Notes: generated by a model from the letters alone, not told the origin. A DNA stretch of 64,000 nt from Mucilaginibacter ginsenosidivorax (GCF_007971525.1 NZ_CP042437.1:4464001-4528000); one strand, 5' to 3'; positions 35,635-45,431 are shown, counted from the stretch's first letter. Numbers and translations are program-made.

Positions 35635-36132
35635 TTAGTTTGTTACGTTATAAAGCTGTATATTAAAATCAAGCACCGAGTTTGCCGGCAAATGTATCGA
35701 ATCCTGCGCATATGGCCCGTAAGCATAGCGCGATGGTATCAATAACCGCACTTTGCCCCCCTTTTTTATCTGCGGCACACCTAACTGCCATCCCCTTATC
35801 ACGCTCCCTAATGTGTACGAAGGGTGAAAATTATTGGTTTGCGCAAATGTATAGCCGGTAGTTAGTATTTGCCCCGTAAACCCTACCGTTATGGTTGTGG
35901 AACTGGTATACAAATCGTTACCTGAACCCCCTTCGCCGGTTTTAATGATATAATATACTCCCGTAGTATCAATTTTTTTGGCGCTGTCTTGCGGGTGTGC
36001 TGCTACATAATCTTTTATGATCTTATCATCAATATCCTTTTGAATATTATACTGCACCATCGGGTCGACAGATTTTTTACATGCGCCCAAGCCAGCCATT
36101 AAAACCAATAACAAAACCAGTAACCTGTTCAT
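35635..36132 (-). CDS. FKBP-type peptidyl-prolyl isomerase lipoprotein
   Basis: 165 residues from the ATG at 36132 (MNRLLVLLLVLMAG with lipobox LGAC); a longer frame from 36201 adds 23 residues with no signal-like character. One FKBP domain (TITVGFTGQILTTG; GWQLGVPQIKKGGKVRLLIPSRYAYG). Paralogous to the two-domain FKBP 62 bases downstream, probably co-transcribed. Confidence 0.85.
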   Translation of the reverse strand: MNRLLVLLLVLMAGLGACKKSVDPMVQYNIQKDIDDKIIKDYVAAHPQDSAKKIDTTGVYYIIKTGEGGSGNDLYTSSTTITVGFTGQILTTGYTFAQTNNFHPSYTLGSVIRGWQLGVPQIKKGGKVRLLIPSRYAYGPYAQDSIHLPANSVLDFNIQLYNVTN

Positions 36133-36283
36133 TTTTTCAAAAGGCAAATTTATTCTTTTATAATAGAAAAACGGCAGCTTAACATTTTTTAACACATTCA
36201 ATTAAAAAAAGCTTCAAGCGGTTATACAAAAACATCTGTATCAGCAAAAAACGTATTCCAATCAAAAAAATTATCAATGCTTT

Positions 36284-36488
36284 TTGTCATTGGTCATCAT
36301 CGCTGCGCTTGTCATTGGTCATTTCGCTTCGCTGTCATTGGTGGATTTATTAAAAAATTAAAACAATCGTTAGCCAATCAAACTTGGCCCTTAATGACTA
36401 ATGACTAATGACTAATGACTAATGACTAATGACTAATGACTAATGACTAATGACTAATGACTAATGACTAATGACTAATGACCAATTA
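36284..36488. repeat. Heptamer element F with 13 perfect TAATGAC copies
   Basis: 36392-36482 is thirteen exact copies of TAATGAC, followed by CAATTAAGG where the MarR-gene stop codon lies. Left arm 36284-36341 has GTCATTGGTCA units spaced by CGCTGCGC- and CGCTTCGC-like linkers, inverted relative to the array. Confidence 0.9.
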
Positions 36489-36929
36489 AGGTTTATAGTT
36501 AATAGTGAGTTTATTGATTTTTTTGAGCATTTCGGTAAGGTACTCTTTATCAGCTTCGCTGATGTGCTCATTAAGGTAGTTGTTAAACTGTTTTACTACG
36601 GCGCGGGCCTGGTGACGTTTTTCTTTGCCGAGTTCGGTCAGGTAAATTTTTACAGAGCGTTTGTCGCCCTGGTTTGATTCGCGGTAAATTAGCCCGGTTT
36701 TTTCCAGCTGGTTGAGCATCCTCGATAAGCTGGTTGATTTAAGGCCCAGTAAAGCTGCAGCCTGCGACACCGTGGTGCCTTCGTTTTCGTCGATATTGAT
36801 TAACAGGTAGCCGATAGATTGTGTAATGCCAAACTCGGTAACCAACTGGTTATACCTGTTGGCCACAGTTTGCCACACAATCTTCAAAAAATAATCGATG
36901 GTTTCCTGGTGCTTTACGCCTTTATGCAT
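36486..36929 (-). CDS. MarR-family transcriptional regulator
   Basis: 147 residues. Winged helix-turn-helix with GTTVSQAAALLGLKSTSLSRML (recognition helix, about residues 55-76) and wing YRESNQGDKRSVKIYLTELG. The dimerisation helices flank it (residues 5-35 and 110-147). The targets are unknown; the gene stands between repeat elements F and G, so its own promoter lies in or next to element G. Confidence 0.9.
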   Translation of the reverse strand: MHKGVKHQETIDYFLKIVWQTVANRYNQLVTEFGITQSIGYLLINIDENEGTTVSQAAALLGLKSTSLSRMLNQLEKTGLIYRESNQGDKRSVKIYLTELGKEKRHQARAVVKQFNNYLNEHISEADKEYLTEMLKKINKLTINYKP

Positions 36930-36942
36930 CTTTAATAATATA

Positions 36943-37224
36943 GGTTATACGTTGTACGTGATACGTTTTACGTTTTTATTTTCGGTTTCCCTAAGCAATT
37001 TCAGTTTCTATAACAACTGTGCGAAAGTACATCTTATTTTCTTTACCTTTAATGAACGTAAAACGTTCCAACCATGTTATACCGGATATGTTGTAAGTTT
37101 ATCTTGTCTATACGTTTATCTTGTCGTACGATTATCTGTTTCTGCGGAGCAATTACGATAAAGAAAAGCTACGCCCCCTGATAACCGTAAAACGTATTAC
37201 GTACAACGTATAACCAATACCCTA
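36943..37224. repeat. Heptamer inverted-arm element G (between ggt and the MarR gene)
   Basis: Left arm 36943-36975, right arm 37182-37217, units of TACGTT type (for example ATACGTT and GTACGTG). Reversed, the right arm copies the unit order of the left arm with one or two changed bases. The ggt stop TAG lies just beyond the right arm. Confidence 0.8.
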
Positions 37225-38943
37225 ATACCCTATCGTCGTATCATCCCCCCTTGGGTCAGCTCCGCCTTCGTAGTAGCCTGATGGTTTTTTCAGGATGGCC
37301 TCTACGCGGCCTATGCCTCCGGTAGGTTTTGTTTTGTAGCCTTTGGCTTCAAGCCTGGATATGGTTGTGCTATCAACACCATCCCGCTCAAAAACAACTT
37401 CATCCGGCAACCACTGGGAGTGGAAACGTTTGGAGCTTACTGCCTGCTGCATGGTCTGGTCAAATTCTATTACATTCAATATCGTTTGAAAAACAGAAGT
37501 TATAATGGTTGATCCCCCCGGGGTACCCACTACCATAAACAGCTTGCCGTCTTTTTCGATGATGGTTGGTGTCATAGATGATAGCATACGCTTGCCCGGC
37601 TGAATGCTGTTGGCTTTACCGCCCACCAGGCCGTACATGTTAGGTACGCCGGGTTTCGAGCTAAAATCGTCCATCTCATTATTTAATAAGAAGCCCGCGC
37701 CGTTTACAAATATTTTAGATCCGAAACTGTCATTTAGCGTAGTGGTGATGGATACCGCATTGCCGTCCTTATCTACTATCGAGTAATGGGTGGTTTGGTC
37801 GCTCTCGTATCCAACAAAAGTGCCGGGTTTTATGCTTGCGCTTGGTGTGGCTGCATCCCAGCTAAAATTGCTCATACGCGATGTGATGTACGCTGGTTTA
37901 AGCAGGCTATCAACGGGTACTTTATAAAAATCAGGGTCGCCAAGGTATTTAGAGCGATCGGCGTACACCCGGCGTTCTGCCTCAACAATTAACCGGATGG
38001 TCGAATCCTGGTTATAGCCCCATCGTTTTAACGGATATTTTTCGACAGATTGAAGTAACTGCAGCAACGCAATGCCTCCGCTTGAGGGCGGCGGCATGGT
38101 AATTATTTTGTAGCCCTTGTAATTGCCTGTTATAGCCTCGCGCCAAACCGAATGGTAATTTTTAAGATCTTCTTTGGTCATCAGCCCGCTGCCGTTTTTC
38201 ATTTCGGCAACAATCTGGTTGGCTACTACTCCATCATAAAAGCCGTCGCGGCCTTTATCGCGAATAAACTCGAATGTTTTGGCAAGGTCTTCCTGCACCA
38301 GTATATCTCCTTCTTTCCATCCGCCTTGTTTTAAAAGATAGTTTTTGCCGGGGTTCAGTTTTATAAATTGCGCCTGGGTGCGGTTAAGGTCGCTGGCCAG
38401 GTGTTTGGTTATTTTGAATCCGTTGCGGGCCAGGTCAATTGCCGGCTGCACCAGGTCGGCCCATTTCAGTTTGCCATATTTTTTGTGGGCGGTTACCATC
38501 CCATCTACCGATCCGGGGACTCCCGAGGCCTGGTGGGTATACAGGCTCATATCCGGAATTACATTCCCGGCCGAATCAAGATACATGTTTGCACTGGCGG
38601 CACCCGGGCCTTTTTCCCTGAAATCAAGTGTGCTGATTTTGCCCTTGCCCGAGCGGAATACCATAAAACCACCGCCGCCGATATTGCCTGCCTGCGGGTG
38701 CGTAACAGTTAATGCAAAATGTACAGCCACGGCGGCATCAACAGCATTGCCGCCTTTCTTTAAAATATCAACCCCCGCCTGCGAAGCGTCGGGATAGGCA
38801 CAAACTACCATCCCATTACTGTATTGCCCATTATTGCTTATACCTGATTGCCCATGTACGTATCCGGCTGACATAAGCAAAAGTACCGCCATAGCAAGGC
38901 CAAGATGTTTGTTGTTTTTTATTTTAAAGGACTGCAATATCAT
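37222..38943 (-). CDS. ggt: Gamma-glutamyltransferase
   Basis: 573 residues from the ATG at 38943 (a TTG at 38949 is in frame). Signal peptide ending near GYVHG; periplasmic. The precursor cleaves itself to make a large and a small subunit at the TTHYSIVDKDGNAVSITTT motif, whose first Thr is the catalytic nucleophile. Further motifs: GGNAVDAAVAVHFALTVTHP, GGGGFMVFRSG, MPPPSSGGIALLQLL, GTPGGSTIITSV. It hydrolyses glutathione and related gamma-glutamyl peptides. Confidence 0.95.
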   Translation of the reverse strand: MILQSFKIKNNKHLGLAMAVLLLMSAGYVHGQSGISNNGQYSNGMVVCAYPDASQAGVDILKKGGNAVDAAVAVHFALTVTHPQAGNIGGGGFMVFRSGKGKISTLDFREKGPGAASANMYLDSAGNVIPDMSLYTHQASGVPGSVDGMVTAHKKYGKLKWADLVQPAIDLARNGFKITKHLASDLNRTQAQFIKLNPGKNYLLKQGGWKEGDILVQEDLAKTFEFIRDKGRDGFYDGVVANQIVAEMKNGSGLMTKEDLKNYHSVWREAITGNYKGYKIITMPPPSSGGIALLQLLQSVEKYPLKRWGYNQDSTIRLIVEAERRVYADRSKYLGDPDFYKVPVDSLLKPAYITSRMSNFSWDAATPSASIKPGTFVGYESDQTTHYSIVDKDGNAVSITTTLNDSFGSKIFVNGAGFLLNNEMDDFSSKPGVPNMYGLVGGKANSIQPGKRMLSSMTPTIIEKDGKLFMVVGTPGGSTIITSVFQTILNVIEFDQTMQQAVSSKRFHSQWLPDEVVFERDGVDSTTISRLEAKGYKTKPTGGIGRVEAILKKPSGYYEGGADPRGDDTTIGY

Positions 38944-39188
38944 TATCAACTAAATTATTTTCACTAAAGTAACCTATTTAAAGGCAAAAAACCACGGAAG
39001 AAGCTCATTATTTAGGGTTGAAAATCAATAGACTGGGCACAATTTAGCCCTCATTTTAAGCCGAAATAGCATAAAAAGCATATTTGAACGTTTATTTACC
39101 TGAACATTTGGGTCAAAAATTGGTTAAACCTATGTTAAATTCAAATGTCATTGCATTACCTGTTTAATTCATTTACTAAAACTACTAC

Positions 39189-39686
39189 ATGAAAAAAATC
39201 ATTTACATCCTGTCGTTATCGGTTTCGTTTTTATTGATAAACCAGCGTTCGCAGGCGCAGGATTACAAAGCTGCGGCAGGTTTAAAGTTTGGCGCTTATG
39301 AGATAGGCCCATCAGGAAAATATTTTTTGAACCAGACTACGGCTATTGAAGGTATCCTGGGGATACGCGATCATGGTATAGTAATTACCGGCTTGTACGA
39401 AATTCATACCCGTGCTTTTAATGTTGATAAGCTGAACTTTTTTTATGGCTTTGGCGGTCACTTAGGCTCGATAGGCAGCGGTTATTACAAACGTTTTGGC
39501 AGCGATGCACAGTATTATAAAGACAGGCATCTTTTATTTGGCGCCGATGGTGTGGCAGGCCTGGAGTGGGTAATACCCAACAGCCCTATTGCTGTAAGCC
39601 TTGACCTGAACCCGCGCCTTGAAGTAGCTACCGGCCCGTTTTTTGATATTGCGCCCGGTGTTGGCGTGAAGTATACTTTTCAGTAA
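39189..39686 (+). CDS. Small outer-membrane beta-barrel-like protein
   Basis: 165 residues with a signal peptide ending near RSQAQD. The remainder alternates hydrophobic and polar residues in strands that end in aromatic residues (LKFGAYEIGPSGKYFLNQTT; GVGVKYTFQ), as in small OmpA/porin-like barrels. Final residue pattern YTFQ fits outer membrane insertion. Function unknown. Confidence 0.6.
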   Translation: MKKIIYILSLSVSFLLINQRSQAQDYKAAAGLKFGAYEIGPSGKYFLNQTTAIEGILGIRDHGIVITGLYEIHTRAFNVDKLNFFYGFGGHLGSIGSGYYKRFGSDAQYYKDRHLLFGADGVAGLEWVIPNSPIAVSLDLNPRLEVATGPFFDIAPGVGVKYTFQ

Positions 39687-39688
39687 AG

Positions 39689-39803
39689 AGCCTCACCCTG
39701 CCCGCTCCAAAGGAGAGGGTTCTGAAAAATCATATTAGTATAGTCCGAACTTGCTGACACACAAATCAAAAGCCCTCTCCTTTGGAGAGGGTTTGGGTGA
39801 GGC
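39689..39803. repeat. CCTCACCC/CCTCTCC inverted repeat
   Basis: GCCTCACCC, CTCCAAAGGAGAGGG at left; CCCTCTCCTTTGGAGAGGG and GGGTGAGGC at right. It fills the gap between two convergent genes. Resembles element K in plan, but the sequence differs. Confidence 0.75.
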
Positions 39804-39805
39804 TT

Positions 39806-42800
39806 CTAATGCACCACAATCACCTTCTTAGCATAAGCCTTGCTGCCCAGCGTTGCCCTTAATATATACACTCCTGGCTGCACGCCCGTTACATTCATTA
39901 CGGTACTAAAATTTCCCTGCGGGATGCTTTGCTTTTCGGAAACTATGGTTTGCCCAACTGAGTTTATAAGAGATAGGTCGAGATCTGTAGCGGCATTTGC
40001 TTTAAAAACCACATACAGGTTTGTGCTTGCAGGCACCGGGAAAACGGTTAAGCCGATATCGGTAGATTTATCAACATTGGTTGCTGTTCGGGCATAAGCA
40101 AATACATCCGATATTACCGCGCAACCACTGGCCAGTGTATCAACAACCTGGTAATTCCCGCTTTGCAAAGGGTCAAACGTAGCGCCGGTGGCACCCTGTA
40201 TGGGTTTGCCGTTTAGCAGCCACTGGTTGCCGGTTGCAAAACTGGAGTTTAAGGTATTATTGCTTTGCACAATAACCGGTTTGGTTAAGGTAACCGCTTT
40301 ACGCGCCGCCGAAGCACAGCCCAGGCTTTGTACCTTCATATCATAAAAATAGTAGTAAAAACCTTTGTAGTAAGTAGTATCTGCAGCATTATTGCCTGTG
40401 GCATCGTTACCCAAAATGCTGAAGATGTTGCCGACGCTGAACGGGTAACTTGTTACGCCTGCATTATTACGATATATGGTGGCCGTGTTGTCATAAGCAA
40501 TAGATATAAGGTAATTGCCGGCTGCCGGTAACTCCAGGTTAAGGTCATATACTTTTCCCTGGTCGGCGGGGTCGTCAGCCTGTGCACCGGGTAACGGGGT
40601 GGTACGGGTGGCTTGAGCGTTAATGGTGGTAGTAGCAACTATTTGTCCGCTGTTGTTGCTTACGTTAAATGTTATTTTGCCCGAATTGCCAATATATAAA
40701 CGTGCCGACTGTATAACCACCGGAACTTTAGTGTTAACAATTACCGATGGCGTAAACTGGTTATACCCGCCACCTGTAAAAACGTTTTTTGTTGCCGGCC
40801 CAACAGTGCCCTTAAAATCATTTACACCTGCGTAAAAGGTATTGTTTACAGGAGTTGTCGTGGTATTGGCAGGGCTGCCTGCCGCAATAGGTATAGCATC
40901 ATTAATATTTTGATACCAAAGCATGGTACCATCGCCCTGCCCTAATAGCTGGTATTGTTTGGTATCGGTACAATAATAGGCGCTTAAATCGCCTATTGCC
41001 GATGGGGTGTTGATGACGATGGTTGTGGTAACAGTATCATTGGTTTTTACAGGATCGCCGGTTAAATTGCTGATGGCCGTTATGGTATAAGTGGCGCCGG
41101 CCAGGGCGTTAAAGCTTTGCGCGAAGGTGAAGTTATCCTGATCGCCAGAGGCAAGGGTGCCTGTGTAAGTACCATTAAATGTAGTTACGGTATTGTCGGC
41201 GGCAGTTATCCTTACGGTTAACGGTATGTTGGTGATAGTCGCGCTCCCAAAGTTTTTAACCGCGATGGTAACTGGCGTACTTGCCGAACATGCCCCGCTT
41301 GAACCCGGGTTAACTATAGATAGCACGCCGGCATCAATACTGGTTTGTAAAAACTGTACCCGGTAGTCCTGAGTTTCGCCTTTGGCATAGCTGCCACAGG
41401 CTGCAATATTTGTAGCAGTATTGGTTTCGCTAAGTACTACGCGCATCAGGCTATAAGTTCCGGCTGCAACGTTTGCCGGTATTTTAATGGTTGTATTGTA
41501 AGTACCGGTGCCATTTATGATGCCGGTGGTTGCTACAAGTTCGGTATCTTCAAAAACTCCGTTCTCGTTATAGTCAATAAAAACTTTGGCTGCCTTATTG
41601 AAGTTGCCGCCGCAGGTACCCAGTGTAAGGCTAAGCGGGTACGATTTATCCTGCTCAAGCTGAACGGTTAAATTGGTATAATCAGAATAACTTTTGCAAC
41701 CTGCTGCCGGGCTGTTGTCAATATTAGCCAGCTTAACATTATCTATGCGCGAATCGGCATTGCTTAAAGGCGCCGAAGAGCAATATGCTGTGCCGCCTAT
41801 CCCGGTAACTATAAGCGAGTAGGCCTGCGGGCCGGATGTTAAAGTGCCTTTGTGCGATACGGTGATGGTGTAAGCCTTGCCGGGTATGGTATTGGCAATA
41901 TATACCTGCTCCACATTATCCCTGATGTTGTTGCCGGTAGTTGCAGCCGCCGATGGATGGTCGGGATCTAAAACCCAGGCATTGTAAGTGGTGCTGCCAT
42001 CGCTTACTTTTATATCCAGGTCGTTAATAAGTTTTGGGGTGCGGCTGTTAATGGTGCCATCGGGCAAAACTGTTCCCTGCGGATCCGTCCAGGAAATGGT
42101 AGCGATCAAGGCGTCGGCGCCAGATGCCAGTACATTAAAAGTTTGGGTTTGGCCCTGGGCAAGCGAGTATTCCTTTACCATGCTTTTAACGCCATTGTCG
42201 GTAATGGCCTGTGCTGCTCTTGGCATATCAAGCAATCCCCAGCCATAAATATAATCGGGCCCAACGTTGCCGGCATCAAAAGCGGTATGGCAAACCAGCC
42301 CTTTCAGCGTGGCCGACTTCATGAAACTTCCGCTGTTTTTTTGCGAATAATACTCTTGCAACAAATACAATGAGCCGGTGATATTAGGTGCGGCCATTGA
42401 GGTGCCCGATAAGGTAAGGTACGACGTAGGGTTGTCTATCCCTACCGAAGTCACATTAACGCCGTCGCCCACAATGTCCGGCTTAACGCGGCCATCATCC
42501 GTAGGCCCCCAGCTACTGAAATAGGCAATGCTCACGTCGCTCCTATTGGTAGGGCCCGATGGCAGCGGGTTTACCGCACCAACCGTTAGCGTGTTTTTAG
42601 CGTTGCCCGTAGTGCTGATAATATCATAGCCGCTGTTGTCGCTTATGGTTGTGGGGCGGGCGCCTTTGTTTACAATGGTTTGGTCGGTGCGGCTGCGATA
42701 GCCATAGTAGGTTGTACCTATGGCCGGCCCGTTGCTGGCCCTGCTGTTACCTGCCGATTCTACAATGAGATAGTAGGGCGCCGTGTAGGCTATTTTATCC

Positions 42801-43549
42801 CATGATTGGGCACGGGTATCGTAAAATCCAAAAGTGTAATCAACGGTATCGCCCGGCAGGCCGTACCACTCCCAGCGGCTGGCATCGCTGTTATAATCCC
42901 AACCCGCAACATCGCCATAAGAGTGGTTTGATAATAACAGGCCCGCTGCAGCGCCGCTCATTTCAGCTACATCGTTATCAAAATCCCATGATAACAAGCT
43001 ACTGGCATTAAATGCCATGCCTTTGGCGGGTGGGTAAACACCTTTGGCAATCATAGTACCGGCTACATGCGTAGTATGGTCAAGCACCGAAGCACCGTCT
43101 TTTATGGTGATGGTTTTGCCGGCAAATTCCTGGTGCGCGGTATATACCGAACCTCCGTCCCAAATGGCCAGTTTACCAACAAGGTTGCTGCCCGATCCAG
43201 AAAGATTTAACCCTAATGAGCCGCCTGGCTGTACGGCGTTAGTGCCTGTTGTAGCAGCGGCCGTTGTATTGTTGTGCGTAGTAAGATATATAGGAAAACC
43301 GAGGCTGTTTACGCCCTGTAAAAACACGTGGTTGCCATTACGCGACCTGCGTGTAACCGGCCATCCTTTTTGCGCCGCCAATGAAAGGGCCTGTTGCTTA
43401 TTTACATTGAAAGTATTCCTCAATTGCGAAGAAAAGCTGCTTAATTCGGCTTTTTTTGCATCGCTAACCAGCGGTTGCTGGGCAAATAATTGAACTGCAA
43501 TACACAGCAAAAAAAAGAAAGTACATACCGTGGCGTATTGCTTATTCAT
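39806..43549 (-). CDS. Secreted S8 (subtilisin-like) protease with T9SS C-terminal signal
   Basis: 1247 residues from the ATG at 43549; a TTG at 43594 would start inside repeat H. Signal peptide ends near LFAQQ. Catalytic triad: Asp131 (AIWDGGSV), His161 (DHTTHVAGTM) and Ser384 (SGTSMAAPN). After the catalytic domain come a P/CUB-like segment (about 470-595), a GEVED-type domain (about 600-750, YSDYTNLTVQL, CGGNFNKAAKVFIDYNENG), an Ig-like domain (CARDB-like, 755-860) and, at the end, a T9SS type A sorting domain (FPVPASTNLYV, VQPGVYILRATLG). Exported by T9SS and probably a cell-surface or secreted protease; physiological target unknown. Confidence 0.88.
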   Translation of the reverse strand: MNKQYATVCTFFFLLCIAVQLFAQQPLVSDAKKAELSSFSSQLRNTFNVNKQQALSLAAQKGWPVTRRSRNGNHVFLQGVNSLGFPIYLTTHNNTTAAATTGTNAVQPGGSLGLNLSGSGSNLVGKLAIWDGGSVYTAHQEFAGKTITIKDGASVLDHTTHVAGTMIAKGVYPPAKGMAFNASSLLSWDFDNDVAEMSGAAAGLLLSNHSYGDVAGWDYNSDASRWEWYGLPGDTVDYTFGFYDTRAQSWDKIAYTAPYYLIVESAGNSRASNGPAIGTTYYGYRSRTDQTIVNKGARPTTISDNSGYDIISTTGNAKNTLTVGAVNPLPSGPTNRSDVSIAYFSSWGPTDDGRVKPDIVGDGVNVTSVGIDNPTSYLTLSGTSMAAPNITGSLYLLQEYYSQKNSGSFMKSATLKGLVCHTAFDAGNVGPDYIYGWGLLDMPRAAQAITDNGVKSMVKEYSLAQGQTQTFNVLASGADALIATISWTDPQGTVLPDGTINSRTPKLINDLDIKVSDGSTTYNAWVLDPDHPSAAATTGNNIRDNVEQVYIANTIPGKAYTITVSHKGTLTSGPQAYSLIVTGIGGTAYCSSAPLSNADSRIDNVKLANIDNSPAAGCKSYSDYTNLTVQLEQDKSYPLSLTLGTCGGNFNKAAKVFIDYNENGVFEDTELVATTGIINGTGTYNTTIKIPANVAAGTYSLMRVVLSETNTATNIAACGSYAKGETQDYRVQFLQTSIDAGVLSIVNPGSSGACSASTPVTIAVKNFGSATITNIPLTVRITAADNTVTTFNGTYTGTLASGDQDNFTFAQSFNALAGATYTITAISNLTGDPVKTNDTVTTTIVINTPSAIGDLSAYYCTDTKQYQLLGQGDGTMLWYQNINDAIPIAAGSPANTTTTPVNNTFYAGVNDFKGTVGPATKNVFTGGGYNQFTPSVIVNTKVPVVIQSARLYIGNSGKITFNVSNNSGQIVATTTINAQATRTTPLPGAQADDPADQGKVYDLNLELPAAGNYLISIAYDNTATIYRNNAGVTSYPFSVGNIFSILGNDATGNNAADTTYYKGFYYYFYDMKVQSLGCASAARKAVTLTKPVIVQSNNTLNSSFATGNQWLLNGKPIQGATGATFDPLQSGNYQVVDTLASGCAVISDVFAYARTATNVDKSTDIGLTVFPVPASTNLYVVFKANAATDLDLSLINSVGQTIVSEKQSIPQGNFSTVMNVTGVQPGVYILRATLGSKAYAKKVIVVH

Positions 43550-43580
43550 AGGCTTGAAATATAGGTATTTTATGGGGAAA

Positions 43581-43727
43581 GAATCAAGAGTCAAGAATCA
43601 AGAGTTAAGACTTTTAAACATTTAACAAGAAAGCGCCAAAAAAATATCTTTCTGGCGCTTTCTTGTTTTTTTTACCTGTTTTTCCCGTCTTGATTCTTGG
43701 CTCTTGATTCTTGACTCTTGGAGCTTA
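43581..43727. repeat. Heptamer inverted-arm element H (between nadE and the protease gene)
   Basis: Arms 43581-43613 and 43687-43727, units such as AGTCAAG and AATCAAG. nadE ends in the right arm (TAAGCTCCAAG...). A 15-bp hairpin lies in the spacer. Confidence 0.8.
43624..43675. terminator. Strong hairpin between nadE and the protease gene
   Basis: AACAAGAAAGCGCCA pairs with TGGCGCTTTCTTGTT over 15 bp with a 14-base loop and, on the plus strand, a run of T behind. On the minus strand, where both genes are read, the T tail is poor, so read-through is possible. Confidence 0.6.
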
Positions 43728-45374
43728 CGAAAGATACTTACCTACTATCGGCATCCTGCGGCCCATGCCAAACGCTTTGGGCGATACCCGTAATATCGGC
43801 GGGGTTTGGTAACGTTTATGCTCGGCGGAGTTGGTGAGCTTGATCACCCGGCGAACTGTTGCTTCATCGTATCCCATTTTAATGATTTCGGCAGATGAGC
43901 GGCGGTATTCAATATATTCTTCCAATATCTTATCCAGTATGTCGTATTCAGGCAGCGAATCTGTATCCTTTTGATCGGGCCTTAACTCAGCCGACGGCGG
44001 TTTTACAATGGAGTTTATCGGGATTATCTCTTTGTCTTTATTAATATGGCGGGCCAGGGCAAATACCTGGGTTTTGTATACATCGCCAATAACAGATATG
44101 CCGCCGCACATATCGCCGTATAAAGTGCCGTAGCCTACAGCTGCTTCGCTTTTGTTGCTGGTATTAAGCAGTATGTAGCCAAACTTATTACACATGGCCA
44201 TTAACAATATAGCCCTGCTGCGCGATTGGATATTCTCTTCGGCAATATTAAATGGCAGGTTTTTAAACTGCGGATGCAGCGATGTTTCTATAGCCTGGGT
44301 AATATCCTTTATGGCAATGGTTTCACTTTTGCAACCCAGATTGGCCACTAAGTCTTCCGCGTCTTTCAGCGAGTGATCGGTTGAAAAACGGGATGGCAAT
44401 AATACGGCCATTACATTTTGAGCGCCCAAAGCCTCGGCAGCCAAGGCGCAAACCACGGCAGAATCGATACCGCCTGACAGGCCCAAAATGGCCTGCTTAA
44501 AGCCTGATTTATAAAAGTAATCGCGGATACCTAATACGATGCCCTGGTGAATTTGTTCAATATCGCCGGGCCTGTCGGTTTTCATGGTTGATGGATGCTC
44601 AAAGCTGATGGTGTTATCATCATTAAGGGTATAGTAAGCCGTGCTTTCTTCAAAATAAGGCATTTCATCTATCAGCGTGCCCGCATTATCAAACACCAGC
44701 GATCCGCCGTCAAAAATCAGTTCGGTTTGTGCGCCTATATTATTGATATATAAAAGGGGCAGCTTGTAACGGCTGGCGTTATCGCTTAAAATAGCAATCC
44801 GAGTTTCATCATGGTTGTAGGCAAACGGCGAAGCCGCGATATTGATCATTACATCAGGCTGCTGATGGATCAGGATATCCATAGGGCGGGTAATGTATAA
44901 TGGGTTTTCAATCGTGTTCCACAAGTCTTCGCAAATGGTAAGCGCTATTTTTTTGCCTTTAAATTCAATGCAGTTAAAATCGGTTGATGGTTCAAAATAG
45001 CGGTATTCGTCAAATACATCATAATTGGGCAACAGGGCTTTATTTACGACGGCTTTAACCTTACCATCTTCAATAAAATAGGCCGAATTATTTAAATCCT
45101 TGCCCTCGGTTTTATTGTTAAATGTTGGCAGGCCAATAATACAGGCTACATCAATACATACCCCGGCTATTTTTTTTGCCGATTCCTCGCACAGGCCAAT
45201 AAACTCGTCAAATTCCAGGAAATCACGTGCCGGATAGCCGCACACGCATAGCTCGGCAAAAACTACCAGGTCGGCGCCGTTTTGTTTGGCTTTTAGTATA
45301 TGGTCAATTATTTTGGCCGTGTTCGATTCGAAGTTACCTATATGATAGTTAAGCTGGGCTAATGCAATTTTCAT
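43725..45374 (-). CDS. nadE: Glutamine-dependent NAD+ synthetase
   Basis: 549 residues. N-terminal nitrilase-type glutamine amidotransferase (about 1-260: ALAQLNYHIGNFESN, FAELCVCGYPARDFLEF with catalytic Glu, LTICEDLWN with Cys, and ASPFAYNHDETR). C-terminal synthetase (about 275-549: ILGLSGGIDSAVVCALAAE, LLNTSNKSEAAVGYGTLYGDMCGG). Last step of NAD synthesis. Adjacent to gldB as in many Bacteroidota, but on the opposite strand. Confidence 0.95.
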   Translation of the reverse strand: MKIALAQLNYHIGNFESNTAKIIDHILKAKQNGADLVVFAELCVCGYPARDFLEFDEFIGLCEESAKKIAGVCIDVACIIGLPTFNNKTEGKDLNNSAYFIEDGKVKAVVNKALLPNYDVFDEYRYFEPSTDFNCIEFKGKKIALTICEDLWNTIENPLYITRPMDILIHQQPDVMINIAASPFAYNHDETRIAILSDNASRYKLPLLYINNIGAQTELIFDGGSLVFDNAGTLIDEMPYFEESTAYYTLNDDNTISFEHPSTMKTDRPGDIEQIHQGIVLGIRDYFYKSGFKQAILGLSGGIDSAVVCALAAEALGAQNVMAVLLPSRFSTDHSLKDAEDLVANLGCKSETIAIKDITQAIETSLHPQFKNLPFNIAEENIQSRSRAILLMAMCNKFGYILLNTSNKSEAAVGYGTLYGDMCGGISVIGDVYKTQVFALARHINKDKEIIPINSIVKPPSAELRPDQKDTDSLPEYDILDKILEEYIEYRRSSAEIIKMGYDEATVRRVIKLTNSAEHKRYQTPPILRVSPKAFGMGRRMPIVGKYLS

Positions 45375-45431
45375 GGATGGTATAGTAACGTATTAATGCA
45401 AATAAAAATTATTTTTGCTCAAAGGATAAAT

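Noticed and set aside
36392..36482. Possible CRISPR-like array (13 TAATGAC copies)
   Set aside because: Units are 7 bp, adjacent without spacers, and no cas gene is in the window. It is a tandem repeat within heptamer element F.
43550..43594. Extended start of the S8 protease at the TTG codon 43594
   Set aside because: The added residues are encoded by repeat element H and come before a normal signal peptide that starts at 43549.
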